DNA of 64,000 nt from Phycicoccus duodecadis (GCF_002846495.1 NZ_PJNE01000001.1:2046001-2110000), one strand, 5' to 3'; positions 25,319 to 34,837 are shown, counted from the stretch's first letter. A program made the numbers and translations. The notes: generated by a model not told the origin, from the letters alone.

Positions 25319-26544
25319 GACGGATCCCGCGCCAGCAGGGCCGCGAGGTCGAACCCGGCGCGCTCGAACCGGTCGGCGTGCGGCGGGAAGCCGTCGGCCC
25401 GCACCAGCTCGCGCCCGCGCCGGACGAAGAGCTCGGCGATCTCGACGACGTCCTGCTCGGCCCGGCCGGGGACGGCCGCGATCTCACGCACCGTGCGCCG
25501 GCCGTCGCGCTCGAGGGCGGCGTGCACCACGAGGTCGACCGACGCCGCCACGGTCGGGACCACGAAGCGGGCCGACACGTTCTCGCCCGCCAGCAGCGGG
25601 AGCGTGCACATCTTGGTCACGGCCTCGCGGGCGCTGTTGGCGTGGATGGTGCACATGCCGGGCAACCCCGAGTTCAGAGCGATGAGCAGGTCGAGGCTCT
25701 CGGCCTGGCGCACCTCGCCGACGATGATCCGCGAGGGGCGCATCCGCAGCGCCTCCTTCACCAGGCGGCGCAGCGGGATCTCGCCGGTGCCCTCCAACGA
25801 GGGCTGGCGGCACTGCATCGCGGCGACGTCGCGGTGCGGGATGCGCAGCTCGAAGACCTCCTCGCAGGTCACCACCCGCTCGCGCGCCGGCACCGAGGCG
25901 GCCAAGCAGTTCAAGAGGGTCGTCTTCCCTGCTTGCGTCCCGCCGGCGACCAGGATGTTCAAGCCCGCCACGACCGCGGCCTCGAGGAAGCGCGCGGCCT
26001 GCGGGGTCAGGGTGCCGAGCCGCACGAGGTCGTCCATCGAGTCGGCCTTGACGACGAACTTGCGGATGTTGACGTACCAGTCCTCGCGGGTGATGTCGGG
26101 GATGACCACATGGAGGCGGCTGCCGTCGGGGAGCACGGCGTCGACGAACGGCGAGCTGAGGTCGACCCGCCGGCCGGAGGACTTCAGCATCCGCTCGACC
26201 AGGTCGCGCACCTGCTCGTGCGTCAGCAGCGTCGTCGTCAGCTCGGCGACCCCGTCGCGCGCCACGAACACCCGCGACGGCTGGTTGACCCAGATCTCCT
26301 CGACGTGCGGGTCGTCGAAGTACTGCTGCAGCGGGCCGTAGCCGATGATGCTGTCCCACAGCGACTTCGACGCCTCGTCGAGGTCAGGTAGCAGCGCCAT
26401 CCCGCCGTGCACCGACCGCGAGTCGTAGTCGGACACGGCATCCCGCACGAGCCGTCGCACCGCCGGCTCGTCCCGGACCGGGTCCAACCCGGACCGCCGG
26501 ATGAGCTCACGGACCTCTCCCTCGAGCGTGCGGACGGCATCCAT
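25315..26544 (-). CDS. tadA: Tad pilus assembly ATPase TadA/CpaF
   Basis: A 409-residue secretion ATPase that powers pilus assembly (and often retraction) at the inner face of the membrane. Seen: VEEIWVNQPSRVFVARDG in the N-terminal domain, Walker A GGTQAGKTTLLN near residue 210, the Asp box (CEEVFELRIPH), Walker B RIIVGEVRQAES, and the His box LPGMCTIHANSAREA. The second Glu of Walker B and both box residues are intact. It is the first gene of the operon; 192 bases separate it from the divergent amidohydrolase gene, so the promoter should be there. Confidence 0.95.
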   Translation of the reverse strand: MDAVRTLEGEVRELIRRSGLDPVRDEPAVRRLVRDAVSDYDSRSVHGGMALLPDLDEASKSLWDSIIGYGPLQQYFDDPHVEEIWVNQPSRVFVARDGVAELTTTLLTHEQVRDLVERMLKSSGRRVDLSSPFVDAVLPDGSRLHVVIPDITREDWYVNIRKFVVKADSMDDLVRLGTLTPQAARFLEAAVVAGLNILVAGGTQAGKTTLLNCLAASVPARERVVTCEEVFELRIPHRDVAAMQCRQPSLEGTGEIPLRRLVKEALRMRPSRIIVGEVRQAESLDLLIALNSGLPGMCTIHANSAREAVTKMCTLPLLAGENVSARFVVPTVAASVDLVVHAALERDGRRTVREIAAVPGRAEQDVVEIAELFVRRGRELVRADGFPPHADRFERAGFDLAALLARDPS

Positions 26545-26736
26545 CGCTACGTCGTCCTCCCCTCTGCCCCGGACGCGTGGACGAACGCGCCTGAAGCACA
26601 GGAAACAACATTCCGGGCGTCACCGCACCCGCAGAACGCCCACCTGTGGACAACTCGTGGCGACAGTGAACGGTGGGGCTGGCGAGACGGGAGGCGACGG
26701 CGTCGTCCCGACGGCGTCCATCCCTATGGTGGGCTG

Positions 26737-28383
26737 ATGGACCACACTGCGACCATGCTCGAGAGCGGGGGGCCGCACGTACCCGAGGTCGCACACCTGG
26801 TGCTGGTGACCGCGGCTCGGATCGTCACCCAGGCCGGCCCCGACGCCGAGGCCATGGTGCTCTTCGGCGACCGCGTGCTCGCGACCGGCTCGGCCGAGCA
26901 GATGTCGCGGCTGGCGCCCGACGCGCCGCGCGACGACTACGGGGACGCCACGGTCGTCCCGGGGTTCAACGACGCGCACCAGCACCTGACGATGATGGCC
27001 GCACAGACCTCCGGGCTGGACCTCTCGGCCCCCCAGCTGGACAGCCCCGACGCGCTGGCCGCCGCCATCACCCGGCACGCCGCCTCGCTCCCTGCCGACG
27101 GGTGGATGGTCGCGAGCCGCTACGACCACGTCCGCAGCAGCGCCGGGCAGCGGCTGACCCGGGCCGAGCTCGACGCGGCCGTGCCCGACCACCCGGCGAT
27201 CGTCGTGCACATCGGTGCGCACTGGGGGGTCGCGAACTCCTTGGCACTGGCCGCGGCAGGGCTGGACGACAGCTCGGTGGCGCCCCCTGGCGGGGAGCTC
27301 GGCCGGGATGCCGACGGCCGGCTCGACGGGTTCGTCTCCGAGCAACCGCTCTTCGACTTCGTCTACCCATCGCTGGCCGCCGGGGAGCCGATCGTGCCGC
27401 CGACGCCGGTCGACGAGCTCGTCCCGGCGATCCTCGCCAGTGCCGAGAAGATGCTCGCCGCGGGCATCACGTCCGTGTGTGACGCCATGGTCGGCCCGCG
27501 CGAGCTGCAGCTCCTGCAGGGGGCTCGGGACCGGGGACTCCCCCTGCGGGTGAACGCCCTGCTGACCTTCCCGCACCTGCCGGCGCTGACCGAGGTGGGG
27601 CTCCGGGACGGCTTCGGCGACGAGTGGCTGCGGATCGGCGGCATCAAGGCCTTCGTCGACGGTGCCGTGGCCGGCCGGTCGTGCGCGGTGGCCGAGCCGT
27701 TCGAGGGCACCGACGACACCGGCCTCCTCACCGTGACCGCGGAGCAGCTCCAGGACCTGGTGGGCCGCGCCACGGCGGCGGGGACCCGGCTGGCGGTGCA
27801 CGCCAACGGCGAGCGCGCCATCGAGATGGTCCTGGACGCCCTGGAGCGGGTGGCGGCCACCGGGGTTCTGATGCTGCGCCACCGGATCGAGCACTGCTCG
27901 ATCGTCACGCCGTCGATCGTGGAACGGATGAAGCGGCTCGACCTCATCGCCGTGCCGTTCGGCAGCTACGCCTACTTCCACGGCGACAAGCTGCTGCAGT
28001 GGTACGGCGCCGACCGGCTGGAGCGCATGTTCGCCCACCGCTCCCTGCGGGACGCCGGCATCACCGTCGCAGGATCCTCGGACTACCCGTGCGGGCCGTG
28101 GGAGCCGCTGCTGGGGCTGCAGAGCTGCGTGACCCGGCGCAGCGCCACCGGGCGCGACGTCGGCCCGAGCCAGCGGCTGTCGGTCCGGGAGGCGCTCGAG
28201 CTCTACACCGTCGGGTCGGCCGCGTCGTCCGGGGAGGACGGGGTGAAGGGCCGTCTCGCACCGGGCTTCCTCGCGGACTTCACCGTGCTGGACGGGGACC
28301 TGATGACCGTGGACCCCGACCGGATCGGGGCCGTGCGGGTGAGGGCGACGTGGGTGGGCGGGGTCCGCCGCTGGGCTGCCTGA
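26737..28383 (+). CDS. amidohydrolase family 3 (YtcJ-like)
   Basis: A 548-residue cytoplasmic metal-dependent hydrolase. The metal-binding HxH is in PGFNDAHQHL; the later ligands are in LAVHANGERAIEMVLDAL and MLRHRIEHCSIV, and the catalytic Asp is in AGSSDYPCGPWEPL. The lysine in GGIKAFVDGAVAG may serve as a carbamylated or metal ligand. Family 3 members hydrolyse amides, formamides or cyclic imides; the substrate here is unknown. The ATG at 26737 lacks a strong Shine-Dalgarno, but the protein opens well from it. It lies between the Tad operon and a gene remnant, so it may be an accessory insertion. Confidence 0.88.
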   Translation: MDHTATMLESGGPHVPEVAHLVLVTAARIVTQAGPDAEAMVLFGDRVLATGSAEQMSRLAPDAPRDDYGDATVVPGFNDAHQHLTMMAAQTSGLDLSAPQLDSPDALAAAITRHAASLPADGWMVASRYDHVRSSAGQRLTRAELDAAVPDHPAIVVHIGAHWGVANSLALAAAGLDDSSVAPPGGELGRDADGRLDGFVSEQPLFDFVYPSLAAGEPIVPPTPVDELVPAILASAEKMLAAGITSVCDAMVGPRELQLLQGARDRGLPLRVNALLTFPHLPALTEVGLRDGFGDEWLRIGGIKAFVDGAVAGRSCAVAEPFEGTDDTGLLTVTAEQLQDLVGRATAAGTRLAVHANGERAIEMVLDALERVAATGVLMLRHRIEHCSIVTPSIVERMKRLDLIAVPFGSYAYFHGDKLLQWYGADRLERMFAHRSLRDAGITVAGSSDYPCGPWEPLLGLQSCVTRRSATGRDVGPSQRLSVREALELYTVGSAASSGEDGVKGRLAPGFLADFTVLDGDLMTVDPDRIGAVRVRATWVGGVRRWAA

Positions 28384-28442
28384 CCCCTGCCCTCTGCTGG
28401 CCCTACAGGCGCCGACACCCCTCGTCACGGCCCGAGGCGTCA

Positions 28443-28595
28443 AGCAGTGAGCGGAGCGATGCCGCCGTCGATGTCATGAAGGAAGCAGGACCGGCAGCGC
28501 CTCCCCTGCTCCGCTCGCAAGCCCAGCACGACATCGTCGCGTGGGTCGTCCTGCACCCCGCAGGAGACTCCCGGACGTTCAGGAGGCCCGGCTGA
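28443..28595 (+). pseudogene. remnant of a winged-helix transcriptional regulator
   Basis: Fifty codons with no start codon of their own read SDAAVDVMKEAGPAAPPLLRS, in two overlapping pieces, then QAQHDIVAWVVLHPAGDS and stop soon after. This resembles the opening of ArsR/MarR-like regulators, where PLLRSxxQ(ADE)(IL)LAxLLLHP leads into the DNA-binding helix. The recognition helix is missing, so only the N-terminal 50 residues remain. The match is from memory of the family; a chance resemblance cannot be excluded. The rest of the 286-base gap holds nothing I recognise. Confidence 0.4.
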
Positions 28596-28669
28596 CCCCA
28601 CCCGCCGGCGTCCTCGAACGCTAGGACCGGCCACCGACAGACATCCGGCACCCGAGCCACCGCGGCGGG

Positions 28670-29887
28670 TCAGACGAAGGCGCTCAGCCCGGTGATGGCG
28701 CGCCCCACGATGAGGGTGTTCATCTCGCGCGTGCCCTCGTAGGAGTAGATCGCCTCGGCGTCGGCGACCAGCCGGCCCACGTGGTGCTCGAGCAGGATGC
28801 CGTTGCCGCCCAGCACCTCCCGCGCCCAGCCGACCGCCTCACGCATCCGCACCGTCGAGTGCGCCTTGCACAGTGAGGCGTGCTCGTCCTGGAGCAGCCC
28901 GGCGTCCTGCAGCTGCGAGGCCCGCACGTTCATCGCCGTCGACGCCGTGACGTTGCCTAGCATCTTGACCAGCAGGTCCTGCACCATCTGGAACGAGGCG
29001 ATGGGCTTGCCGAACTGCTCGCGGGTCTTGGTGTAGCGCAGCGCGTGCTCGAACGCCCCGCGGGCGCACCCGGTCGCCTGCCACGCCACACCCATCCGGG
29101 TCACCCGCAGCACGTCGGCCGTGCTGCGGAAGCTGGTCGCCCGCTGCAGCCGGTTCGCCTCCGGCACCCGCACCCCGCGCAGGTGGATCTCGGCGTTCTG
29201 CACGACCCGCAGGGCGATCTTGTCCTGCTGGGTGTCGAAGGTCATCCCCGCGGTGCCCTTCTCGACCACGAAGCCCTTGACCTGCTGGTCGGCCTCGTCG
29301 CGGGCCCAGATGACCACCAGGTCGGCGAAGGCGGCGTTGCCGATCCACTTCTTCTCGCCGTCCAGCACCCACTCCTCGCCCTCGCGCCGGGCGCTGGTGG
29401 CGAGCCCGGCCGAGATGGCGGAGCCGACGTCCGGCTCGGTGAGGCCGAAGGCGCCGATGAGCTCCATCCGGGCCATCGGCGGCAGCCATCGCTCGCGCTG
29501 CTCGTCGCTGCCGCACAGCTGGACCGAGCCCATCGCCAGGCCGCCGTGCACGCCCATGAACGTGGCGATCGACGGGTCGACCCGGGCCAGCTCCATCGCG
29601 ACCATGCCGTCGACGAGCGCCCCGCGCGCCGGGCAGCCCGGACCGTCGTACGCCAGCCCGGCGATGCCGAGCGCCGCCAGCCCCGGCACCAGGTCGTGCG
29701 GGAACTCGGCCCGCGTCCAGTAGCCGTTGATGACGGGCTCGACCTCGCGGGTCATGAACTCGCGCACCCGCAGCAGCAGGTCGCGGTCCTCCTCGTCGAG
29801 CAGCAGCTCGAACCCGAGGAAGTCCGACAGCGGCGAGTCCTCCAGCTCGACGTCGCCCACGTCCTGGAGCTCGGTGATGTCACTCAT
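28670..29887 (-). CDS. acyl-CoA dehydrogenase, glutaryl-CoA dehydrogenase-like
   Basis: A 405-residue FAD enzyme. AFGLTEPDVGSAISAG and WVLDGEKKWIGNAAFADLVVIWAR are the flavin and substrate-binding signatures, RVTRMGVAWQATGCARGAFEHAL and REQFGKPIASFQMVQDLL the helical core, and YEGTREMNTLIVGRAITG the C-terminus carrying the base Glu. The NTLIVGRAITG ending and the length favour the glutaryl-CoA dehydrogenase clade (lysine/tryptophan breakdown), but some clade members act on other acyl-CoAs. It is transcribed away from the EccC-like gene, with 180 bases between them. Confidence 0.9.
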   Translation of the reverse strand: MSDITELQDVGDVELEDSPLSDFLGFELLLDEEDRDLLLRVREFMTREVEPVINGYWTRAEFPHDLVPGLAALGIAGLAYDGPGCPARGALVDGMVAMELARVDPSIATFMGVHGGLAMGSVQLCGSDEQRERWLPPMARMELIGAFGLTEPDVGSAISAGLATSARREGEEWVLDGEKKWIGNAAFADLVVIWARDEADQQVKGFVVEKGTAGMTFDTQQDKIALRVVQNAEIHLRGVRVPEANRLQRATSFRSTADVLRVTRMGVAWQATGCARGAFEHALRYTKTREQFGKPIASFQMVQDLLVKMLGNVTASTAMNVRASQLQDAGLLQDEHASLCKAHSTVRMREAVGWAREVLGGNGILLEHHVGRLVADAEAIYSYEGTREMNTLIVGRAITGLSAFV

Positions 29888-30067
29888 CGTGGATCCTCCT
29901 GCGGTACACGCCCGACGACCCGGCGCCGTGAGGACCGGGCCGGCTCGTCGACCGGGTCGTCATCGGCCGCTGCCCACCCACTCTCGCCCAACGAGCCCCT
30001 CGGGGCGACCGGACGGGCCTGTGGAAAACTTCGCGGCCGCGTCGGCGGATCGTCCTACCGTCACGGG

Positions 30068-33000
30068 ATGGAGCTGCGCCTGACCGTCCACGTGCCACGG
30101 CGCCGGCCGCGGCCGGCCGAGGTCATCGTCTCGGCCCGCCCGGGGGCGACCGTGGCCGACCTGCGGCGGGCACTGGGCGAGTGGCTCGCGATGCCGGTCC
30201 CGGGGCTGGTCACGGGCGGGGTCGCGGTGGCGGACTCGGCCCTGGTGGGGATGCCGCCGCTGCTCGACGGCGCCTCGGTGGCCGTGGTGCCACCGGGCGG
30301 GGACGGGGGTGCGGGCGGTGCAGGGGCCCGGCCGCGCCCCCTCCTCGAGCTCGTCACCGTCGGGGGGCCGGATGCCGGGCGCACCTGGCCGCTCGAGGCG
30401 CCGGGCGTCGTGGTGGGGCGGGCGCCCGACGACGGCTTCCGGCTCGCCGACCCCTCGCTCAGCCGGCGGCACGCGCGGGTCACGGTCGACGCGGGCGGTC
30501 TGGGCGTCGAGGACCTCGGCTCCACCAACGGCGTGCTCGTCGACGGCCGGCGTGCGGAGGGTCGAGTGGCCCTCGACACCTCGTCCGTGGTCGTCATCGG
30601 CTCCACCACGCTGCGGGTGCGCCGTGCTCCGGGGGCGCGCGTAGCGCTGGTGCACCTCGGCGACGGCACCGCGCTGGTCACGCCGAGCCTGGCCGCTCCC
30701 GGGCCGGTGGCCGGCGCGGACGTCGAGGTACCCCCTTCCCCGGCCGACCCTCCCGCTCCGCGCCTGCCCTGGGTCGCCGCTCTGGTGCCGCTCCCGGTCC
30801 TGGCCGTCATGGCGTACTTCCTCGGGCCGCAGCTGCTCGCGTTCGCGGTGCTCGGGCCGCTCGCCGTGCTGGCCACGCACGCGGTCGAGCGGCGGCGGGC
30901 CCGGGCCGAGCGCGCGGCCGGGTCCCGGCGGCACACCGAGGCGACCGCGGCGGCCCGGGCGCGGGCGGCCGCGGTGCTCGACGCCGAACGGGCGGCCCGG
31001 CACCGCGCGCATCCCGACGCCGCGGTGGTCCTGGCGCGCGCCGAGTCGACACTGCCGGGGGTGTGGTCCGGCGCGGCCGGGCGCACCCTCCGCGCCGGTC
31101 TGGGCGACGTGCCGGCGCACACCCGCTGGGTCGAGGCCGGGGTCGGCACACCGCTCACCGCGGCGGCGGTCCCGGTCGTCGTCGACCTGGGCGAGCATCC
31201 CGGCGTGGGGGTCGTCGCCCCCCGTGACGTGGCCGGCCCCGTCCTGTCGTGGCTGGTCGCCCAGCTCCTCGTCGGGATGCCGCCGTCGCGGCTCGGGCTG
31301 CGGGGCCCGGCGACCGAGGGCGAGGGCACCCCGGGATGGCTCAGCCTGGTGCCGCACCACGGGCCCGGGCCCGGCGGCCTGCTCGTCGAGCCGGACCTCA
31401 CGAGCGAGGGGGTCGAGCGCGTCCAGCAGCACGTGGCGGCGGGCGGGGTCGCCCTCGTGGCGGCCACCGACCGCGAGCGCCTGCCGGACGCCTGCCGTTG
31501 CGTCCTCGAGCCGGTGGGCGGGGGGCGGTGGGTGCTGCGGACCGACACCACCGCGCGGGCGTTCGTGGCCGACGGGGTGGGCGCCACCTGGTGCGACCGC
31601 CTGGGCCGGGCCCTGGCCCCGCTGCGCGAGACCGGCGGCACCGGGGCGACGCTGCCTCGGCGGGTCGAGTCGGCCGACGTCGGCGAGGCGCCGGGTGACC
31701 CGGCCGGGGTGCTGCGCCGCTGGGAGGAGGACGACGGCCCGCGGGCCGTGGTCGGGGTCGGCGCGGACGGGCCCTTCGTCGTCGACCTCGAGCGTGACGG
31801 GCCCCATGTCCTGGTCGGCGGCACCACCGGGTCGGGGAAGTCCGAGTTCCTCCGCACCCTCGTCACGGGGCTGGCCCTGGGCTCGCCCCCCGACCGCCTG
31901 ACGCTGCTGCTGGTCGACTTCAAGGGCGGGTCCGCTTTCGGGCCGTGCACCTCGCTCCCCCACGTCGTCGGCGTCGTCACCGACCTCGACGCCCACCTGG
32001 CGGAGCGCGCGCTGCGGTCGCTGGATGCCGAGCTCCGTCGCCGCGAGCGCCTGCTCGCCACGGCCGGGACGAGCGACCTCGACGCCTACCGGCGGCGGCC
32101 GGGCGTCGAGCCCCTTCCCCGTCTCGTCGTGGTCGTCGACGAGCTCCGGACGCTGGTCGACGAGCTCCCCGACCTGGTCCGGGGCCTGGTGCGGCTGGCC
32201 GCGCAGGGCCGCTCCCTGGGGATCCACCTGGTCCTGGCGACCCAGCGGCCGTCGGGCAGCCTCACCCCGGAGATCCAGGCCAACGTCAACCTGCGCATCG
32301 CGTTCCGGGTCCGCGACCGCGCCGACTCGGTGAGCATCGTCGAGTCCGACCGGGCCGCCGACCTCCCGGCCGACACCCCGGGCCGGGCGCTGGCGCGCGG
32401 CGGCGACGGCCGGCTCGCCGAGTTCCAGGTGGCACTGACCCGGCCGGCCGCGGGGTCGGGCCCGGCGGTCACGGTGCGGGCCCGGCACCCGGAGCCGTCC
32501 GGCGAGGAGGGGTCCGGGTCCGCCCTCGAAGGGCACGACGAGCCGCCCTCCGAGCGCTCCACCGAGATCGCCGCGGTCGTCGACCTCGTGCACCGGGCCC
32601 ACGCCCTCACCGGGCACCCGCACCCGCGCCGGCCGTGGCTGCCCGCACTGCCACCCGAGGTCCCCCAGGCGGACGTCCCACCCGGGACGGTCGCCCTCGC
32701 CGACGTCCCCGCCGACCAGTGCCGCCGACCGCTGACCTTCGACCTCGAGGTGCCGTTGTGGCGGCTGGTGGGCGGCGCTCGCACCGGGCGCACCACCACC
32801 CTGCGGGCCCTGGCCCTGGCCGCCGCCGGGGCCCAGCCACCGGGCCGGCTCCACCTGCACGCCGTCGCCGGTACCGAGTTCGGGCACCTGTCCGCGCTCC
32901 CGCACACCGGCACGGTGGTGCGTCACGACGACGTGGCCGGTGTCCGGGCCCTCGTCGAGCACCTGGCCTCCTGGGTGCGCGGGCACACGTCGGCAGGTCG

Positions 33001-34093
33001 CCGCGCCGAGGACGGCGTGCCCGCCGTCGTGCTGTTGGTCGACGGCTGGGAGCGCCTGGCCGCCCTCGACGACCCCCGCGACCCCTCGCCCCTGTCCGAG
33101 GAGCTGCTGGCCGTCGTCCGCGACGGCGTCGCGGTGGGCCTGGTCACCGCGGTCACGGGCGGGCGTGAGCTCCTGCGCCCCCGATGGGCCCTGGGCGGGC
33201 GCACCCTGCTGCTCGGCCCCACCGATCCCCTCGACCTGGCCCTGCTGGGCCTTCCCCCGGCCGCGGGGCTGAGCGCTCCGCCCCCGGGGCGGGGCCTCTC
33301 GGCCGACGAGGGTCACGAGATCCAGGTGGTCCACGCCCGGGACGACGACGTCACCCGGGTGGCCGCCGCTACGACGCGCGCCCGGCCGGGTCCGCGCCCC
33401 TGGCGCTACCGCCCCCTCCCGTCCTCGGTCACCCGCGACCAGGCCACGGAGCGTGCGCCGGGCGGCGGGCCGGCTCGCGGGCTGCGGGGTGAGGGTGGGT
33501 CGCGGCGCGCGCTGCTGGTCGGCGTCGGCGGCCCGGAGGCCGGCCCGTGGTGCTGGTGCCCCGGGCGTGACGGCCGCCGGCTGCTGGTGGCCGGTCGCCC
33601 GGGGTCGGGTCGCTCGACCGCTTTGCGGGTGCTGGCGCGCTCCGCCCGCGACGCGGGGCGGGCCGTGGTGCTCCTCGTGGCCGACCGGGCCGATCCGCAG
33701 GCCGACGACGTGGGTCTGCGGGTCGGGCCGCAGGACGTCGACGCGCTGGTGGCGCTTCGCCGCGAGCATCCGGGGCTGGTGGTCCTGGTCGACGACGCCG
33801 ACCGGCTGGGCGACGAGCCCGTGCTGCCGGTGCTGGCCGAGATCGCCGACCTGGTCGACCGCGACGACGGCGCGCTCGTGGTGGCCACCAGCAGCGTCGC
33901 GCTGCGCACGCGGTTCCGCGGCCTCGACGTCGACGTCGCACGGCACGGCACCGGGCTGCTCCTGGCGCCCCAGCCCGCCGACGGCGAGCTGCTGGGCGCC
34001 CCTCGCCTGCGCGCACCGGCCGCAGGGCCGCCGGGCCGCGGGGTCTGGGTCGACCCGAGGGGGGTGAGCGCGGTGCAGCTCCTGAGCGCCTGA
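30068..34093 (+). CDS. FHA-domain FtsK/SpoIIIE ATPase, EccC/EssC-like type VII secretion motor
   Basis: A 1341-residue membrane ATPase. Residues 1-80 look ubiquitin-like (ELRLTVHVPRRRPRPAEVIV). An FHA domain follows at about 100-185 (VVGRAPDDGFRLADPSLSRR, then HARV and STNGVLVDG). Two transmembrane helices lie near 233-270. The first FtsK/SpoIIIE domain has intact Walker A GGTTGSGKSE near residue 583 and Walker B LVVVVDEL near 690. A second (GGARTGRTT, near 903) and a third (AGRPGSGRST, near 1177) nucleotide-binding domain have Arg in place of the P-loop Lys. This is the EssC/EccC plan: FHA, membrane anchor, three ATPase domains. No eccB, eccD or eccE gene is in the window. Confidence 0.85.
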   Translation: MELRLTVHVPRRRPRPAEVIVSARPGATVADLRRALGEWLAMPVPGLVTGGVAVADSALVGMPPLLDGASVAVVPPGGDGGAGGAGARPRPLLELVTVGGPDAGRTWPLEAPGVVVGRAPDDGFRLADPSLSRRHARVTVDAGGLGVEDLGSTNGVLVDGRRAEGRVALDTSSVVVIGSTTLRVRRAPGARVALVHLGDGTALVTPSLAAPGPVAGADVEVPPSPADPPAPRLPWVAALVPLPVLAVMAYFLGPQLLAFAVLGPLAVLATHAVERRRARAERAAGSRRHTEATAAARARAAAVLDAERAARHRAHPDAAVVLARAESTLPGVWSGAAGRTLRAGLGDVPAHTRWVEAGVGTPLTAAAVPVVVDLGEHPGVGVVAPRDVAGPVLSWLVAQLLVGMPPSRLGLRGPATEGEGTPGWLSLVPHHGPGPGGLLVEPDLTSEGVERVQQHVAAGGVALVAATDRERLPDACRCVLEPVGGGRWVLRTDTTARAFVADGVGATWCDRLGRALAPLRETGGTGATLPRRVESADVGEAPGDPAGVLRRWEEDDGPRAVVGVGADGPFVVDLERDGPHVLVGGTTGSGKSEFLRTLVTGLALGSPPDRLTLLLVDFKGGSAFGPCTSLPHVVGVVTDLDAHLAERALRSLDAELRRRERLLATAGTSDLDAYRRRPGVEPLPRLVVVVDELRTLVDELPDLVRGLVRLAAQGRSLGIHLVLATQRPSGSLTPEIQANVNLRIAFRVRDRADSVSIVESDRAADLPADTPGRALARGGDGRLAEFQVALTRPAAGSGPAVTVRARHPEPSGEEGSGSALEGHDEPPSERSTEIAAVVDLVHRAHALTGHPHPRRPWLPALPPEVPQADVPPGTVALADVPADQCRRPLTFDLEVPLWRLVGGARTGRTTTLRALALAAAGAQPPGRLHLHAVAGTEFGHLSALPHTGTVVRHDDVAGVRALVEHLASWVRGHTSAGRRAEDGVPAVVLLVDGWERLAALDDPRDPSPLSEELLAVVRDGVAVGLVTAVTGGRELLRPRWALGGRTLLLGPTDPLDLALLGLPPAAGLSAPPPGRGLSADEGHEIQVVHARDDDVTRVAAATTRARPGPRPWRYRPLPSSVTRDQATERAPGGGPARGLRGEGGSRRALLVGVGGPEAGPWCWCPGRDGRRLLVAGRPGSGRSTALRVLARSARDAGRAVVLLVADRADPQADDVGLRVGPQDVDALVALRREHPGLVVLVDDADRLGDEPVLPVLAEIADLVDRDDGALVVATSSVALRTRFRGLDVDVARHGTGLLLAPQPADGELLGAPRLRAPAAGPPGRGVWVDPRGVSAVQLLSA

Positions 34094-34112
34094 GCGCCGG
34101 GGGCCGTGGGCG

Positions 34113-34577
34113 CTACGGCTCGGGGGTCGCTCCGGGTGACGGCGCCCCGGGTGACGGTGCCCCGGCGACGTCGGGGTCCTCGGGGCGCGGTGCCACCAGG
34201 GCGGCGCCGACGGCCACCAGGGCCACCGCCAGGACGAGCCCCCCGAGCGCCGCGCGGCCGGCCTGCAGCAGTCCCCATACGACGGGCAGCAGGAGCAGGT
34301 CCCACAGCACGGTCGGGGTCCGCGGCCAGCGCGTCCACCGCAGCCAGCCGCGCGACAGCACCGCCAGCCCGACCGCCGCCAGCAGGATGACCAGCGCCGA
34401 CATCACGACCCGCGTGCCGTCGCTGCCCTCGCCCAGGACCAGCTCGTACAGGTAGAACGCGGCGACGCCGACCAGCACCAGGGCCTGCAGACCGCACAGC
34501 ACCCCGGCCACCACCCGCGCCCCGCGCGGCGCCCTCGCCGCGGGCGCGCCGAGGGGGCTGGGGCTCGTCGTCCTCAT
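34113..34577 (-). CDS. four-helix membrane protein of unknown function
   Basis: A 154-residue protein with four transmembrane helices (VVAGVLCGLQALVLVGVAAF, VVMSALVILLAAVGLAVL, TVLWDLLLLPVVWGLLQAG, LGGLVLAVALVAVGAALV) and short Pro/Ala-rich ends. I do not recognise a family. It converges on the EccC-like gene with 20 bases between the stops. The ATG at 34577 is chosen because the first 14 codons before the helix look like a normal cytoplasmic leader. Confidence 0.65.
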   Translation of the reverse strand: MRTTSPSPLGAPAARAPRGARVVAGVLCGLQALVLVGVAAFYLYELVLGEGSDGTRVVMSALVILLAAVGLAVLSRGWLRWTRWPRTPTVLWDLLLLPVVWGLLQAGRAALGGLVLAVALVAVGAALVAPRPEDPDVAGAPSPGAPSPGATPEP

Positions 34578-34709
34578 GGCTCTCAGCCTAGCCAGGAGCG
34601 CCGGGAACATCCGGGCCCCGCCGGCCCGTTGACCCGGGGTGGAGCGCGCTCGACCGCACGCCCGACACACCCCCGGAGGCATCCCCTGGCCGGATTGGGT
34701 CGGTCACGG

Positions 34710-34748
34710 TAGAGTAACGCCACGGACGTCTGTGCTTAACACGTCCGT
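34710..34748 (+). promoter_or_regulatory. whiB promoter region with an inverted repeat
   Basis: TAGAGT (34710-34715) is a possible -10 element. Just downstream, ACGGACGT (34722-34729) and ACGTCCGT (34741-34748) form a perfect 8-bp inverted repeat around an 11-base spacer. It could be an operator overlapping the transcript start or an RNA hairpin in the leader. The GTG/CAC spacing within it does not match the CRP consensus known upstream of Mycobacterium whiB1. Confidence 0.4.
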
Positions 34749-34837
34749 CACAGGGCTGCAAGGGCGCAACCCGGGCCCGGCGTCCTTGAACGCCGTACGA
34801 CGACTTGTCCCCACCCCTCTCGCAAGGAGCCCCATCC

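Noticed and set aside
28440..28660. Small minus-strand ORFs in the gap after the amidohydrolase
   Set aside because: No start signal, family match or codon pattern; the plus-strand regulator-like remnant explains the coding look better.
29960..33946. A 1328-codon open frame antisense to the EccC-like gene
   Set aside because: Composition is shadow-like (Gly/Arg/His/Gln), while the plus-strand frame has FHA, Walker and membrane motifs.
34722..34748. CRP-binding site at whiB1
   Set aside because: The GTG and CAC half-sites are 5 bases apart rather than the 8 expected from TGTGA-N6-TCACA.
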